Shown one piece after another: positions 1 through 9,315 of a DNA stretch of 64,000 bases (position 1 is its first letter; each line of letters begins with the position of its first letter). Source of the stretch: Pseudoxanthomonas sp. (GTDB lineage: Bacteria > Pseudomonadota > Gammaproteobacteria > Xanthomonadales > Xanthomonadaceae); NCBI RefSeq assembly GCF_002863005.1, contig NZ_PKDG01000018.1:62001-126000 (forward strand). Direction: 5' to 3'. The translations under genes were made by a program, and so were the position numbers. The notes below the pieces were generated by a model. The model had not been told where the DNA came from. It was given only the letters and a program-made list of their open reading frames with translations, and searched no databases.

Positions 1-1
1 G

Positions 2-1831
2 CAGCTGGAGAAGCGCATCCGCGGCCGCGTGAAGTCGCAGATGGAGAAGAGCCAGCGCGAGTACTACCTCAACGAGCAGATGAAGGCCATCCAGAAGGAA
101 TTGGGCGAGCTCGACGAGGCGCCCAACGAGCTGGAGGAACTGGCTCGCAAGATCGCGGAAGCGGGCATGCCCAAGCCCGTCGAGACGAAGGCGCGCAACG
201 AGCTCAACAAGCTCAAGCAGATGTCGCCGATGTCGGCCGAAGCCGCCGTGGTCCGCAACTACCTGGACTGGCTGCTTGGCGTGCCGTGGAACAAGCGCAC
301 CAAGGTCCGCAAGGACCTCAAGGTCGCGCAGGATACGCTGGACGCCGATCACTACGGCTTGGAGAAGGTCAAGGAACGCATCCTCGAGTACCTCGCGGTG
401 CAGTCGCGCGTGAAGAAGCTGCGCGGTCCGATCCTGTGCCTGGTTGGACCGCCCGGCGTCGGCAAGACGTCGCTGGGCCAGAGCATCGCCAAGGCGACGA
501 ACCGCAAATTCGTCCGCATGTCGCTGGGCGGCGTGCGCGACGAAGCCGAAATCCGGGGCCATCGTCGTACCTATGTCGGCTCGATGCCGGGCCGCATCGT
601 GCAGAACCTCAACAAGACCGGCAGCAAGAACCCGCTGTTCGTGCTCGACGAAATCGACAAGATGTCGATGGACTTCCGCGGCGATCCGTCTTCCGCCCTG
701 CTCGAGGTACTGGATCCGGAGCAGAACAACGCCTTCAACGACCACTATCTCGAAGTGGACCTGGACCTGTCCGAAGTGATGTTCGTCGCGACGTCGAATT
801 CGCTGAACATCCCGGGGCCGTTGCTGGATCGCATGGAGGTTATCCGCATCCCCGGTTACACCGAGGACGAAAAGGTCAACATCGCACAGCGTTACCTGGT
901 GCCCAAGCAGCTGAAGGCGAACGGGCTGAAGGCCGAGGAACTGAAGATCGCCGAGGGCGCGATCCGCGACCTGGTGCGTTACTACACGCGCGAGTCCGGC
1001 GTGCGCAACCTCGAGCGCGAAGTCGCGAAGATCTGCCGCAAGGTCGTCAAGGAGCTCGCGCTTGCGGGCCCCAGGCCGGCCACGTCCAAGAAGAAGCCTG
1101 CCGCGATGCAGGTCACTGCGAAGAACCTGGACAAGTACGCCGGCGTGCGCCGCTACGACTTCGGGCGCGCCGAGGAGCAGAACGAGATCGGCCTGGTGAC
1201 GGGCCTCGCGTGGACCGAAGTCGGTGGCGATCTGCTGCAGATCGAAGTCGCGCTGGTTCCGGGCAAGGGCGGCATGTTGCTGACCGGCCAGCTGGGGGAC
1301 GTCATGAAGGAATCCGGTTCCGCCGCGATGTCCGTGGTGCGCGGGCGCGCGGTGAGCCTGGGCGTGGATGCGGAATTCCTGCAGAAGCACGACGTGCACC
1401 TGCACGTACCGGACGGTGCGACACCCAAGGACGGTCCGAGCGCGGGCATCGCGATGGTGACCGCACTGGTGTCCGCGTTGACGCGCAATCCCGTTCGCGC
1501 CGACGTGGCGATGACCGGTGAGATCACGCTGCGCGGACGCGTCACCGCGATCGGCGGGTTGAAGGAAAAGCTGCTCGCGGCCCTGCGTGGCGGCATCACC
1601 ACCGTCATCATTCCCGACGAGAACAAGAAGGACCTGGCCGACATCCCCGCGAACGTCACCGACGGCCTGAAGATCGTGCCGGTGAAGTGGATCGACGAAG
1701 TGCTCGATCTGGCGCTCGAGCGACCGTTGGCACCCGTGCCCGCCACCGGCAACGACGGTGGAGGAAGGGCGGTGGCGACAACGGGCAAGGGCAAGGGCAA
1801 AGGCTCGCCGCAACCCGGCGTGAAGCATTGA
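2..1831 (+). CDS. lon: ATP-dependent protease La (Lon), 5' truncated by window edge
   Basis: Cytoplasmic AAA+ serine protease that degrades misfolded and regulatory proteins. The reading frame is open from base 2, so only the last 609 residues are present and the N-terminal substrate-binding domain is mostly outside the window. The visible part starts in the coiled-coil region. It continues with Walker A (GPPGVGKTS, bases 446-472), Walker B (VLDEID, about 640) and the protease domain. The catalytic serine lies in DGPSAGIA (codon 1439-1441) and the paired lysine in GGLKEKLL (codon 1562-1564). The C-terminus carries a Gly/Lys-rich tail (GKGKGKG) that looks disordered. hupB follows after 224 bases, as in many Gammaproteobacteria. 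Identity is certain. Confidence 0.98.
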   Translation, partial: QLEKRIRGRVKSQMEKSQREYYLNEQMKAIQKELGELDEAPNELEELARKIAEAGMPKPVETKARNELNKLKQMSPMSAEAAVVRNYLDWLLGVPWNKRTKVRKDLKVAQDTLDADHYGLEKVKERILEYLAVQSRVKKLRGPILCLVGPPGVGKTSLGQSIAKATNRKFVRMSLGGVRDEAEIRGHRRTYVGSMPGRIVQNLNKTGSKNPLFVLDEIDKMSMDFRGDPSSALLEVLDPEQNNAFNDHYLEVDLDLSEVMFVATSNSLNIPGPLLDRMEVIRIPGYTEDEKVNIAQRYLVPKQLKANGLKAEELKIAEGAIRDLVRYYTRESGVRNLEREVAKICRKVVKELALAGPRPATSKKKPAAMQVTAKNLDKYAGVRRYDFGRAEEQNEIGLVTGLAWTEVGGDLLQIEVALVPGKGGMLLTGQLGDVMKESGSAAMSVVRGRAVSLGVDAEFLQKHDVHLHVPDGATPKDGPSAGIAMVTALVSALTRNPVRADVAMTGEITLRGRVTAIGGLKEKLLAALRGGITTVIIPDENKKDLADIPANVTDGLKIVPVKWIDEVLDLALERPLAPVPATGNDGGGRAVATTGKGKGKGSPQPGVKH

Positions 1832-1892
1832 CCAAGGCGACGGGCGGTGCGTGTCATCGCCCCGAAACCCGCGTCATTGCTGGGTTTTCGGC

Positions 1893-1921
1893 TTGCGTGC
1901 CATTTTTCGCGCTGGTATAAC
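1893..1921 (+). promoter_or_regulatory. Predicted sigma-70 promoter of hupB
   Basis: TTGCGT (1893-1898) and TATAAC (1916-1921) are separated by exactly 17 bases. The -10 is preceded by TGG, giving an extended -10. Transcription would start near 1928 and leave a leader of about 130 bases before hupB. That leader contains a GC-rich hairpin (CGAGGCG/CGCCTCG, about 1938-1952). This is inferred from sequence only. Confidence 0.6.
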
Positions 1922-2055
1922 GACGACACCCGCATGCACGAGGCGACGCCTCGATGCGCGTGGACATCACGACCGGCTCCCGCGAGACAAGCGAAGGCCC
2001 ACGTTCCGGGTTCCGGTCACTCATTCCGCGGTTGTGCCGCACAGGGAGTTACTCA

Positions 2056-2328
2056 ATGAACAAAACCGAATTGATCGATGCCGTCGCCGACGAAGCCGAA
2101 GTGTCCAAGGCCGAAGCCGGCCGTGCCGTCGACGCCGTCATCTCCAGCATCACCAAGGCCCTGAAGAAGGGCGACAGCGTGACGCTGGTCGGCTTCGGCA
2201 CCTTCCAGGTCCGCAAGCGCGCCGCTCGTACGGGCCGCAACCCGAAGACGGGCGACACCATCAAGATCAAGGCGTCCAAGAACCCCGCGTTCAAGGCTGG
2301 CAAAGCCCTGAAGGATGCCGTAAACTAA
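2056..2328 (+). CDS. hupB: DNA-binding protein HU-beta
   Basis: Small nucleoid-associated protein that bends DNA as a dimer. It is 90 residues, the usual HU length, and begins [11 protein letters not shown]. It has the DNA-binding arm signature [20 protein letters not shown] and the C-terminal [11 protein letters not shown] typical of HU. The start at 2056 is chosen over an in-frame upstream ATG at 1954 because AGGGAG sits 8-9 bases before it and HU proteins begin here. The gene lies between lon and tRNA-Val, with its own promoter predicted upstream. Confidence 0.97.
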   Translation: MNKTELIDAVADEAEVSKAEAGRAVDAVISSITKALKKGDSVTLVGFGTFQVRKRAARTGRNPKTGDTIKIKASKNPAFKAGKALKDAVN

Positions 2329-2362
2329 TCGACTCGCTGCCGATGGCAGGGTGCGATCACCC

Positions 2363-2437
2363 GGGTGCTTAGCTCAGCGGTAGAGCGTCTCCCTTACACG
2401 GAGAGGGTCGGGGGTTCGAAACCCTCAGCACCCACCA
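2363..2437 (+). tRNA. tRNA-Val (anticodon TAC)
   Basis: Complete cloverleaf of 75 bases including an encoded CCA. The acceptor stem pairs GGGTGCT with AGCACCC. The D-arm is AGCTCAGCGGTAGAGC, the anticodon loop CTTACAC has TAC at 2395-2397, and the T-arm contains GGTTCGAAACC. It starts 34 bases after hupB with no clear terminator between, so it may share the hupB transcript. Confidence 0.97.
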
Positions 2438-2521
2438 CATCGGGGCGATGCAGGATCAAAAAAATTGTCGGACGGTCTAGCGGAAGTCGCGCAAATCGTC
2501 TTACAATGTTCGTCTCAGCGC

Positions 2522-2598
2522 GGAGTGGTAGTTCAGTCGGTTAGAATGCTGGCCTGTCACGCCGGAGGTCGCGGGTTCGAGTCCCGTCCACTCCGCCA
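2522..2598 (+). tRNA. tRNA-Asp (anticodon GTC)
   Basis: Complete 77-base cloverleaf with encoded CCA. The acceptor stem pairs GGAGTGG with CCACTCC, the discriminator is G, the anticodon GTC is at 2556-2558 and the T-arm has GGTTCGAGTCC. A -10-like TACAAT lies at 2502-2507, 15 bases upstream, without a convincing -35. Confidence 0.97.
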
Positions 2599-2606
2599 TT
2601 TCACCC

Positions 2607-2632
2607 AAAAAGCCCGCGAAAGCGGGCTTTTT
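2607..2632 (+). terminator. Intrinsic terminator after tRNA-Asp
   Basis: AAAAAGCCCGC, a GAAA tetraloop and GCGGGCTTTTT form a perfect 11-bp stem ending in a T run. It starts 8 bases after the tRNA CCA end. Confidence 0.93.
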
Positions 2633-2768
2633 GCTTTCCGGCTGTCGCACTGTGTTCCCCCCGTGCGATTCGATGCCCTGAGAGCGCGGCGAGTCCGCCG
2701 GACGGCGAGACGCGCGTGCGACGGCACGGTAAACTGCGCGGCTGAACGAATTCGGATCCCGTGCGCAC

Positions 2769-4745
2769 ATGCTGCAGAAACTCCGCGACAAAACCTCTGG
2801 CTGGGTCGCCAGCCTGATCCTGGGGCTGCTGATCATTCCGTTCGCCTTCGTGGGCGTGAACGAGTACATGACGGGCGGGACCGCCAGCGACGTGGCCCTC
2901 GTCGAGGCGCCGCCGACATGGTGGGAGTCCGCGCCGCAGTGGTGGCCTGTGTCGATGGTCTGGCAGCGCGAGGAAGTGACCCAGGACGATTTCCGCGAGG
3001 CGTTCGAGCAGGCACGCCAGCAGCAGCGCCAGACGCAGGGCGAGGCCTTCGATCCGCGCGAGTTCGAAAGCGCGGACAACAAGCGCAAGGTGCTCGAGCA
3101 GCTGATCGACCAGAAAGTGCTTGCACTGGGCGCCAAGCGCGCCGGCATCGTCGTGGGCGACGCGGCGGTGCAGAAGATGATCATGAGCGAGCCGGCGTTC
3201 CAGGTCGACGGCAAGTTCAGTCCCGAGCAGTACCAGATGTTGCTGTCGTCGCAGGTGCCTGCGATCTCGCCGGTGCAGTTCCAGGAACAGCAGCGCGAGC
3301 GGCTGCGCATGATGTTGTTGCCGCAGGCCATCGGCGAGTCCGACTTCACCACCGAAGGCGAGCAGGCGCGCATGTGGAAGTTGCTGGGCGAGACCCGCGA
3401 TATCGGCATCGCGCTGCTGCCGCCGGTGGCGGAGGACAGCGCCGAGGTGACCGACGCACAGATCAAGGCGTGGTACGACGGCCACAAGAGCGATTTCAAG
3501 CAGCCTGAGCAGGTGTCGCTCGAGTACGTGGAGATCAACGGCGCGACGCTGCCTGTCGCCGCGACCGCCGACGAAGCCGCGCTGCGCAAGCGCTACGAGG
3601 CGGAGAAATCGCGCTTCATGTCGCCGGAGCAGCGCGTGGTCGCCCATATCCTGATCGCGGTCGATGCGGGCGCCGACGCCGCCACGCAGAAGAAGGCCGA
3701 AGAGAAGGCTGCGGCGCTGGCCAAGCAGGCCCGCGAGGGCGCGGATTTCGCGGCCTTGGCGCGCGCCAATTCGGACGATCCGGGGTCGAAGGACGCGGGC
3801 GGCGAACTACCGCCGTTCGCGAAGGACGGCTCGATGGTCAAGCCGTTCGAGGATGCGGCGTTCGCCATGCAGGCCGGCGAGATCCGCGGCCCGGTGAAGA
3901 GCGATTTCGGTTACCACGTGCTGCAGCTGAAGCAGGTCAATCCCGGCGCAGGCCGTAGCTTCGAAGACGTGCGTGGCGAGCTGGCCGCGGAAGAAGCCAG
4001 CGGTGAACGCGACCGTGCCTACAACGACCTCGCGGGTCGCGTGGTCAACGAAACGTTGAAGAATCCGACGGCGCTGGCGCCCGCAGCTGCGGCGACCGGG
4101 CTGCCGCTGCAGAAGGTGGGTCCGTTCTCCCGCAACGACCCCCAGGGCATCGCGACGGTGCCTGCCGTGCTGCGCGCCGCGTTCTCCGACACGCTGGTGC
4201 AGGACGGCACCATCAGCGATCCGATCGAGATCGCCCCCAACCACAGTGTCATCATCCGCGTCGCCCAGCACACGCCCGAGCAGGCGCTGCCGCTGGACAA
4301 GGCGCGCGATGCGGTGGTGTTCGCCATCCGCCAGGACCGTCGCGAGAAAGCCGCGCGCGCCGCCGCCGATGCCCTGCTCGCACGCGTGAAGAAGGGCGAG
4401 TCGCTCGCCACCATCGCCGCTGCGGAAGGCCTGCGCTTCAACGAACTGCCGGGCCTGCGTCGCGGCATGCCGATGCCGACGGCCGAAGCCAACGAGGCGA
4501 TCTTCGCCGCCGGACGGCCGGCGGAGGGGAAGGTGGTCGCCGGCCAGGTGGCCCTGGGCCAGGGCGCCTATGCCGTCTTCACCGTGAACAAGGTTACTGA
4601 TGGCGCCATCGCGGACATGCCGGCGGAAGAGCGCGCGACCATGCAGCAGCAACTGATGCAGCTCAATGGCGGCATCGCGACGCAGGCGTACGTGGACGCG
4701 TTGCGCAAGCGTTTCAAGGTCAAGGTCTTCGAAGAGCGGCTCTGA
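2769..4745 (+). CDS. ppiD: Periplasmic folding chaperone PpiD (SurA_N and parvulin domains)
   Basis: Inner-membrane-anchored chaperone near the Sec translocon that assists proteins emerging into the periplasm. It has 658 residues. One N-terminal membrane helix (GWVASLILGLLIIPFAFVGV, about residues 11-30) is followed by a SurA-N-like segment and a parvulin domain around residues 285-385. The parvulin domain has ARANSDDPGSKDAGGELP and FGYHVLQLKQV. C-terminal repeats of the degenerate PPIase type follow. The start at 2769 gives the expected MLQKLRDKTSGW N-terminus. It follows the tRNA pair and ends at a strong terminator. In E. coli ppiD also lies downstream of lon-hupB, which supports the call. 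Confidence 0.95.
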   Translation: MLQKLRDKTSGWVASLILGLLIIPFAFVGVNEYMTGGTASDVALVEAPPTWWESAPQWWPVSMVWQREEVTQDDFREAFEQARQQQRQTQGEAFDPREFESADNKRKVLEQLIDQKVLALGAKRAGIVVGDAAVQKMIMSEPAFQVDGKFSPEQYQMLLSSQVPAISPVQFQEQQRERLRMMLLPQAIGESDFTTEGEQARMWKLLGETRDIGIALLPPVAEDSAEVTDAQIKAWYDGHKSDFKQPEQVSLEYVEINGATLPVAATADEAALRKRYEAEKSRFMSPEQRVVAHILIAVDAGADAATQKKAEEKAAALAKQAREGADFAALARANSDDPGSKDAGGELPPFAKDGSMVKPFEDAAFAMQAGEIRGPVKSDFGYHVLQLKQVNPGAGRSFEDVRGELAAEEASGERDRAYNDLAGRVVNETLKNPTALAPAAAATGLPLQKVGPFSRNDPQGIATVPAVLRAAFSDTLVQDGTISDPIEIAPNHSVIIRVAQHTPEQALPLDKARDAVVFAIRQDRREKAARAAADALLARVKKGESLATIAAAEGLRFNELPGLRRGMPMPTAEANEAIFAAGRPAEGKVVAGQVALGQGAYAVFTVNKVTDGAIADMPAEERATMQQQLMQLNGGIATQAYVDALRKRFKVKVFEERL

Positions 4746-4766
4746 GCCCGACCGATGTTGGATCCG

Positions 4767-4795
4767 AATCCCGCCGACCGGCGGGATTCTTCTTT
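4767..4795 (+). terminator. Intrinsic terminator after ppiD
   Basis: AATCCCGCC, loop GACC and GGCGGGATT form a perfect 9-bp stem, followed by CTTCTTT. It lies between the convergent ppiD and mltD genes. Confidence 0.88.
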
Positions 4796-4811
4796 GTGGC
4801 GAGCCTCGTCG

Positions 4812-5993
4812 CTACTCTGCGGCGCTGTCCAGCTTCAGCACCATGCCAGGACGCAGCACGGCATTTGCCTTCAGGTCATTCAGCTGTAGAAGCCGCTCGG
4901 GCGTAAGTCCGTGGCGACGTGCGATGGTCCACGCCGAGTCGCCACGCTGTACCGTGTGCGTGCGTGCGCCCGTGGCGACGCTTCCGGTGGCGCGCGCGTC
5001 GTCGGTGGCGAGGGCCAATGGCGCCGGCGCGGCGGTCTCGTCCGCGCTCGCGTACGTCGGGGCCAGCAGCCGGATCGGCTTGGTGCCACGGCTGAATCGA
5101 CCGGAGAGCGCGGGATTGAGGCGCGTCAGCAAGGCGAGTGGTTGATGGTGCCGGGTGGCCCAGGCCTCGAGCGTGGCGTCGCCTGGCAGCACATGGACCG
5201 CCAGGCGCGGCACCGGGCGATCCATCTGTTTGAGCCACGCATCGCGATCGTCGGCCTGCTGGAAGATGCAGGCCAGCGCGTGCAGCTTCTCCACGTAGGC
5301 GTAGGTGATGCCGGACAGGCCGGGCAACTCCGCGGGACGCGCATTGCGGGCGTTCATGCCGGCACGGCGCATGGATTGCAGGACGCGGTATTCGCCGGCG
5401 TTGTAGGCCATCACGGCCAATCGCCAGTCGCCGCCGAACATGCCGTGCAGGGTCTTGAGATAACGGACGGCGGCCTGGGTGGAATCCACGGGCGACAGCC
5501 GGCCGTCGTAACCCTCGCGCATCGGGACTCCATGGTTGCGCGCGGTGATGCCGATGAACTGCCACAACCCCGCCGGGCCTTGGGGATTGCGCGCGCCGGG
5601 CTTGTACCCGCTTTCCACGAACGGAATGAGCGCGAACTCGGTCGGCAGCTGCGCTTCGCGCAATGCGTCGACCACGTAGCCGAACAGCGGCAGCACGTCG
5701 TCTTCCGCGCGCGCGAGTTGTCCGGGCGCATGGCTGAAATGCTTCTTCCAGCGCCCCTGGGTCGCCGCGCTGTCGCACGTCGGATCGGCCAGCCCGTCGC
5801 GGAAGCGCTGGTAGATGTCCAGGCCGCTGCGTTGATCGCCGGCGGCGAGCGGGGAGGGGTCGACGGGAAGTACGTCGAGCGTCGCCGGTGCGTTCTCCGC
5901 CGTCGCTGGATCCGCGGCAACGACGGTCTGAGATGCCATCGCGAGGCCGGTCGCCAGCAGTCCGGCAAGGGGCAGGGCACGGGGATGTTTCAT
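4812..5993 (-). CDS. mltD: Membrane-bound lytic murein transglycosylase D family protein (SLT + LysM)
   Basis: Peptidoglycan-cleaving transglycosylase, 393 residues, exported. A signal peptide (MKHPRALPLAGLLATGLAMA, then an AxA site near residue 27) is followed by an SLT domain from about 85 to 230. The catalytic glutamate is in FALIPFVESGYKPGA, followed by GPAGLWQFI and VMAYNAGEYRVL. One LysM repeat lies at the C-terminus (THTVQRGDSAWTIARRHGLT). There is no lipobox cysteine, so it may be soluble in the periplasm rather than a lipoprotein. Its ATG overlaps the stop of gloB by four bases, the conserved gloB-mltD pairing. The frame stays open far upstream, but the start at 5993 is fixed by the signal peptide and the overlap. 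Confidence 0.9.
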   Translation of the reverse strand: MKHPRALPLAGLLATGLAMASQTVVAADPATAENAPATLDVLPVDPSPLAAGDQRSGLDIYQRFRDGLADPTCDSAATQGRWKKHFSHAPGQLARAEDDVLPLFGYVVDALREAQLPTEFALIPFVESGYKPGARNPQGPAGLWQFIGITARNHGVPMREGYDGRLSPVDSTQAAVRYLKTLHGMFGGDWRLAVMAYNAGEYRVLQSMRRAGMNARNARPAELPGLSGITYAYVEKLHALACIFQQADDRDAWLKQMDRPVPRLAVHVLPGDATLEAWATRHHQPLALLTRLNPALSGRFSRGTKPIRLLAPTYASADETAAPAPLALATDDARATGSVATGARTHTVQRGDSAWTIARRHGLTPERLLQLNDLKANAVLRPGMVLKLDSAAE

Positions 5994-6769
5994 GCGCGGA
6001 AGTCGTTCTTCCACTGCCGCAGGGTCGCGAAGGTCTCGACCCGATCGACCGGCGGCCGGCCGAGGCGGTGGGAGATGGCGGCCTGGACCGCGGCGCTGTC
6101 CACGCGCAGGAAGGGATTGGTCGCGCATTCGCTGGCCAGCGTCACCGGCAGGCTGGGACGGCCCGCCTGGCGCATGGTGCGGACGTCTTCGATGCGTTGC
6201 CGCAGGGCCGGGTTGAGCGGGTCCACGGCAATCGCGAACGCGCCGTTGGCCAGGGTGTATTCGTGGCCGCAACAGACCAGCGATGTACCGGGCAGGGCGG
6301 ACAGGCGATCCAGCGATGCGAGCATCTGCGACGGCGTGCCCTCGAACAGGCGACCGCAGCCCAAGCTGAACAACGTATCCCCGCAGAACAGGTGCGGCGG
6401 ACCGTCGCCGCCGCCGCCATGGAAGGCGATGTGGGTGCGCGTGTGTCCCGGCACGGCGAGCACCGACAGCACCCAGTGCTTCACCCGTACGACATCGCCT
6501 TCGCCGACGCGTTCGGTAGCGTCGGGAATGCGGTCGTCGGCGGGCGCGAACACGGGCAGCGTCGGCCATCGGGCGCGCAACGCGGCGACGCCCCCGGCAT
6601 GGTCGGCGTGATGGTGGGTGATCAGCACCGCCGCCGGCCACAACCCGTTGCCGGTCGCGGCCAGGACGGGCGCGGCATCGCCGGGATCGATCACCAGCGC
6701 GTCGCCCTCGTCGTCGACCAGCGCCCAGATGTAGTTGTCCTCGAAAGCAGGCAGGGCAAGCAGGCGCAT
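5990..6769 (-). CDS. gloB: Hydroxyacylglutathione hydrolase (glyoxalase II)
   Basis: Zinc metallo-beta-lactamase-fold enzyme that hydrolyses S-D-lactoylglutathione to glutathione and D-lactate, the second step of methylglyoxal detoxification. It has 259 residues, the usual size. Metal ligands are in LITHHHADHAGG, a histidine in VPGHTRTHIAF and an aspartate in FCGDTLFSLGCGRLFEG. The C-terminal GHEYTLANGAFA region carries the last histidine. It starts divergently from the methyltransferase, 58 bases away, and is translationally coupled to mltD downstream. Confidence 0.95.
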   Translation of the reverse strand: MRLLALPAFEDNYIWALVDDEGDALVIDPGDAAPVLAATGNGLWPAAVLITHHHADHAGGVAALRARWPTLPVFAPADDRIPDATERVGEGDVVRVKHWVLSVLAVPGHTRTHIAFHGGGGDGPPHLFCGDTLFSLGCGRLFEGTPSQMLASLDRLSALPGTSLVCCGHEYTLANGAFAIAVDPLNPALRQRIEDVRTMRQAGRPSLPVTLASECATNPFLRVDSAAVQAAISHRLGRPPVDRVETFATLRQWKNDFRA

Positions 6770-6815
6770 CGTGGAACGGCTCCGGGCGGGACGGACGCCC
6801 AGGGGCGGCGTCCTC

Positions 6816-6827
6816 TACAATCCGAAC
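6816..6827 (+). promoter_or_regulatory. -10-like hexamer abutting the methyltransferase start
   Basis: TACAAT (6816-6821) ends six bases before the ATG at 6828, and there is no Shine-Dalgarno-like purine run between them. If this is the -10 box, transcription starts at or next to the start codon, giving a leaderless mRNA. A weak -35 candidate CGGACG lies 18 bases upstream. Confidence 0.45.
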
Positions 6828-7487
6828 ATGCCTGCGTTCGCGTTTACCCGTCAACCCGATCCCCTGGCGTGGTTCGGGACCGGCCACGGCGGACCCTTGC
6901 TGGCGTCGGAACATGCGCGGGTGAGCCAGGCGCTCACCAGCCGGACGCCGCAGCCCTGGCTCTGGATAGCCCCAGACGGGAGCGACCCGTCGCCGGTCGC
7001 CGCGCCGGCCACCCGAGGGCTCCGTCTGCGGGCCCGTGCCGGCTCCCATCGGCTGGCGGGGCAGGTCCAGTGCGGCCTGCCGCTGCCGCTGCCGACCGAG
7101 GCGATGGGGGTGATCGTGCTGCAACACGTGCTGGATGCGGGCGACCCGCAGCCGCTCCTGCAGGAGTGCTCCCGGATCCTCGAGCCGGGCGGTCGCCTCT
7201 GGCTCTTCGTGCTGAACCCCTGGAGCCCATACCGATTGCGCTGGCGCGGCGCCGGCCTCGTGCCGCGCGCGCTGGGCCAGTGGCGCCTGCAACTGGCGGC
7301 GGCCGGCCTGGTCGTGTCGGAGCATGTGCTGCACTACGGTCCAGTCTGGAAAGGCCTCGCCGATGCCCCCGGACACGGACCTGCGCCGTTCCGCGCCGCG
7401 CGCCTGCTGCAGGCTGAAAAGCGCGTGGCCGGCCTTATTCCCCCTGCGCCCGTAGCACGCGCGTGGCGTGCCGCGCCCGCCGCCTGA
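6828..7487 (+). CDS. SAM-dependent class I methyltransferase, YafS-like
   Basis: 219 residues. The fold is recognisable from [19 protein letters not shown] (the acidic strand-4 region) and [23 protein letters not shown], the post-motif of class I methyltransferases. The usual glycine-rich motif I is poorly conserved, so the substrate cannot be named. The position between gloB and rnhA matches yafS in E. coli, which supports orthology. The start at 6828 ([11 protein letters not shown]) is chosen because upstream sequence is intergenic in character and a -10-like box ends just before it. Confidence 0.8.
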   Translation: MPAFAFTRQPDPLAWFGTGHGGPLLASEHARVSQALTSRTPQPWLWIAPDGSDPSPVAAPATRGLRLRARAGSHRLAGQVQCGLPLPLPTEAMGVIVLQHVLDAGDPQPLLQECSRILEPGGRLWLFVLNPWSPYRLRWRGAGLVPRALGQWRLQLAAAGLVVSEHVLHYGPVWKGLADAPGHGPAPFRAARLLQAEKRVAGLIPPAPVARAWRAAPAA

Positions 7488-7506
7488 CCCCTTACCCCGA
7501 GAACCC

Positions 7507-7956
7507 ATGAAACACGTCAGCATCCATACCGATGGCTCCTGCCTGGGCAATCCCGGTCCCGGTGGCTGGGCGGCGCTCCTGCGCTACGGCGAAAAGGAGC
7601 GCGAGGTCGTGGGGGGCGAGGCCCAGACCACCAACAACCGCATGGAACTGATGGCCGCCATCGCGGCACTGGAGGTGCTGACGGAGGGCTGCCAGGTCAC
7701 GCTGCACATCGATTCGCAGTACGTCCGGCAAGGCATCACCGAATGGATGCCGGGCTGGGTGCGGCGCGGGTGGAAGACTGCCGGCGGCGATCCGGTGAAG
7801 AACCGCGACCTCTGGGAACGCCTGCATGCCGCCACGGCCCGCCACCGGATCGACTGGAAATGGGTCAAGGGCCACAACGGCGACCCCGACAACGAACGTG
7901 TCGATGCGCTGGCCCGCACCGCCGCCGAGCGTTTCCGCCGGGGAGCCGTGGCGTGA
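7507..7956 (+). CDS. rnhA: Ribonuclease HI
   Basis: Endonuclease that cuts the RNA strand of RNA-DNA hybrids. It has 149 residues, close to E. coli RNase HI (155). All four catalytic carboxylates are visible: Asp in [13 protein letters not shown], Glu in [10 protein letters not shown], Asp in LHIDSQYV and Asp in [12 protein letters not shown]. The basic handle region is present ([17 protein letters not shown]). It lies 19 bases after the methyltransferase and overlaps the next gene by four bases. Confidence 0.97.
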   Translation: MKHVSIHTDGSCLGNPGPGGWAALLRYGEKEREVVGGEAQTTNNRMELMAAIAALEVLTEGCQVTLHIDSQYVRQGITEWMPGWVRRGWKTAGGDPVKNRDLWERLHAATARHRIDWKWVKGHNGDPDNERVDALARTAAERFRRGAVA

Positions 7957-8510
7957 GCCCGACGTTGCATCCCGGGCAGGTCGTCGTGGAGACGGCGCGC
8001 CTGCGCCTGCATGCGATGTCGGACGCGGACGATGACGACGCGGCGCTCATGCTCGCGTTGCTCAACGATGCCGCTTTCATACGCCACATCGCCGATCGCG
8101 GCGTAAGGACCCTTGACCAGGCGCGTGCGTACCTGCGTACCGGCGCACTGCGCAGTTATTCGGAAAACGGCTTCGGCATGTATGCGGTCCGCCGCAAGGA
8201 CACCGGCGCACTGATCGGCAACTGTGGCCTGGTCCTCCGCGAGGGGCTGGAAGGCCCCGATCTCGGTTACGCACTTCTGCCCTCGCACGCAGGCCAGGGG
8301 TTCGCGCGGGAGGCCGCGAACGCCGTCATCGCCGACGCCGCCCGCCGCCTCGGCCTCGTCCGCCTGCATGCCATCGTCAATCCCGACAACGTGGCCTCGA
8401 TCGGCCTGTTGCAGAAACTGGGATTCGCATTCGACAGAATGATCGTGCTGCCCCCGATCGAACATCCGGTGGACCTGTTCCACCTGTCCCTCTCCAAGGA
8501 AGCCGCCTGA
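7953..8510 (+). CDS. GNAT-family N-acetyltransferase (RimJ/RimL type)
   Basis: 185 residues. It starts with the motif [19 protein letters not shown], typical of the RimJ/RimL/SpeG group, and has the acetyl-CoA-binding stretch [22 protein letters not shown] with [16 protein letters not shown]. The substrate may be a protein N-terminus or a small amine and cannot be decided from sequence. The GTG start at 7953 overlaps the rnhA stop (GTGA) and the gene ends one base into dnaQ. This coupling argues for one transcript with rnhA and dnaQ. Confidence 0.85.
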   Translation: MSPTLHPGQVVVETARLRLHAMSDADDDDAALMLALLNDAAFIRHIADRGVRTLDQARAYLRTGALRSYSENGFGMYAVRRKDTGALIGNCGLVLREGLEGPDLGYALLPSHAGQGFAREAANAVIADAARRLGLVRLHAIVNPDNVASIGLLQKLGFAFDRMIVLPPIEHPVDLFHLSLSKEAA

Positions 8511-9238
8511 TGCGCCAGATCATCCTCGACACCGAAACCACCGGCCTGGAGTGGAAGAAAGGCAACCGCGTCGTCGAGATCGGCTGCGTGGAGCTGCTGG
8601 AGCGCCGGCCGACCGGACGCACCTACCACCAGTACATCAATCCGCAGCGCGAGTTCGAGCAGGGCGCGGCCGAAGTCACCGGCCTGAGCCTCGAATTCCT
8701 GTCCGACAAACCGGTGTTCGCGGCGATCGCCGACGAGTTCCTGGCCTTCATCGACGGGGCCGAGCTTGTGATCCACAACGCAGCCTTCGACGTCGGCTTC
8801 CTGGACTACGAACTTTCCCGGCTCGGCGAACAGTACGGGCGCCTGTCCGACCGCGTCACCGTCGAAGACTCGCTGCTGCTGGCGCGCCAACGCTTCCCCG
8901 GCCAGCGCAATTCGCTGGATGCGCTCTGCAAGCGGCTCGGCGTGGACAACACGCACCGGCAATTGCACGGCGCCCTGCTCGATGCCCAGCTGCTGTGCGA
9001 TGTCTACCTCAACCTGACGGCCGGCCAGCGCGAGATCGGCTTCGGCGGCGCGGAAGAGACGGCGTCGGCCGCGACCGCGGCGGTGGTCCAGTTCGACCCC
9101 GCGATCGCGGGCGCCCGCCCGCGGGTAGCGGTCTCGGCCGAGGAACTCGCCGCACACGATGCCCGGCTGGCGACGTTGAGGAAGAAGGCCGGCGGCCGCT
9201 GCCTGTGGGATCCTCCGGTGCTGGACGCCACTGCCTGA
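8510..9238 (+). CDS. dnaQ: DNA polymerase III epsilon subunit (3'-5' proofreading exonuclease)
   Basis: Proofreading exonuclease of the replicative polymerase, 242 residues. The DEDDh motifs are clear: ExoI ILDTETTGLEW near the N-terminus, ExoII HNAAFDVGFLDYEL, and ExoIII with the histidine in NTHRQLHGALLDAQLL. The C-terminal ~50 residues are the region that contacts the alpha subunit. Its ATG shares one base with the stop of the acetyltransferase gene. Synteny with gloB-yafS-rnhA-dnaQ of E. coli is preserved, with an extra acetyltransferase gene inserted. Confidence 0.97.
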   Translation: MRQIILDTETTGLEWKKGNRVVEIGCVELLERRPTGRTYHQYINPQREFEQGAAEVTGLSLEFLSDKPVFAAIADEFLAFIDGAELVIHNAAFDVGFLDYELSRLGEQYGRLSDRVTVEDSLLLARQRFPGQRNSLDALCKRLGVDNTHRQLHGALLDAQLLCDVYLNLTAGQREIGFGGAEETASAATAAVVQFDPAIAGARPRVAVSAEELAAHDARLATLRKKAGGRCLWDPPVLDATA

Positions 9239-9315
9239 GTCGCGGCCGCCGCACCCCTTCACCCTGCGCCGGCCTTGCGGTAGCGTGCCTGCGGGGACAT
9301 CGACAGGGGACGTGC

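Noticed and set aside
1954-2055. An in-frame N-terminal extension of HU
   Set aside because: HU proteins begin at MNKTELI, a good ribosome binding site precedes 2056, and the extension has no conservation pattern.
2465-3508. A 347-codon plus-strand frame running through tRNA-Asp into ppiD
   Set aside because: It reads through a tRNA gene and overlaps ppiD in another frame; its translation is low-complexity Arg/Ala-rich.
4812-7550. A 912-codon open frame on the minus strand across mltD, gloB and the methyltransferase region
   Set aside because: Only the part after 5993 has coherent protein motifs; upstream it is antisense or out of frame to gloB and the methyltransferase. High GC content lengthens chance open frames.
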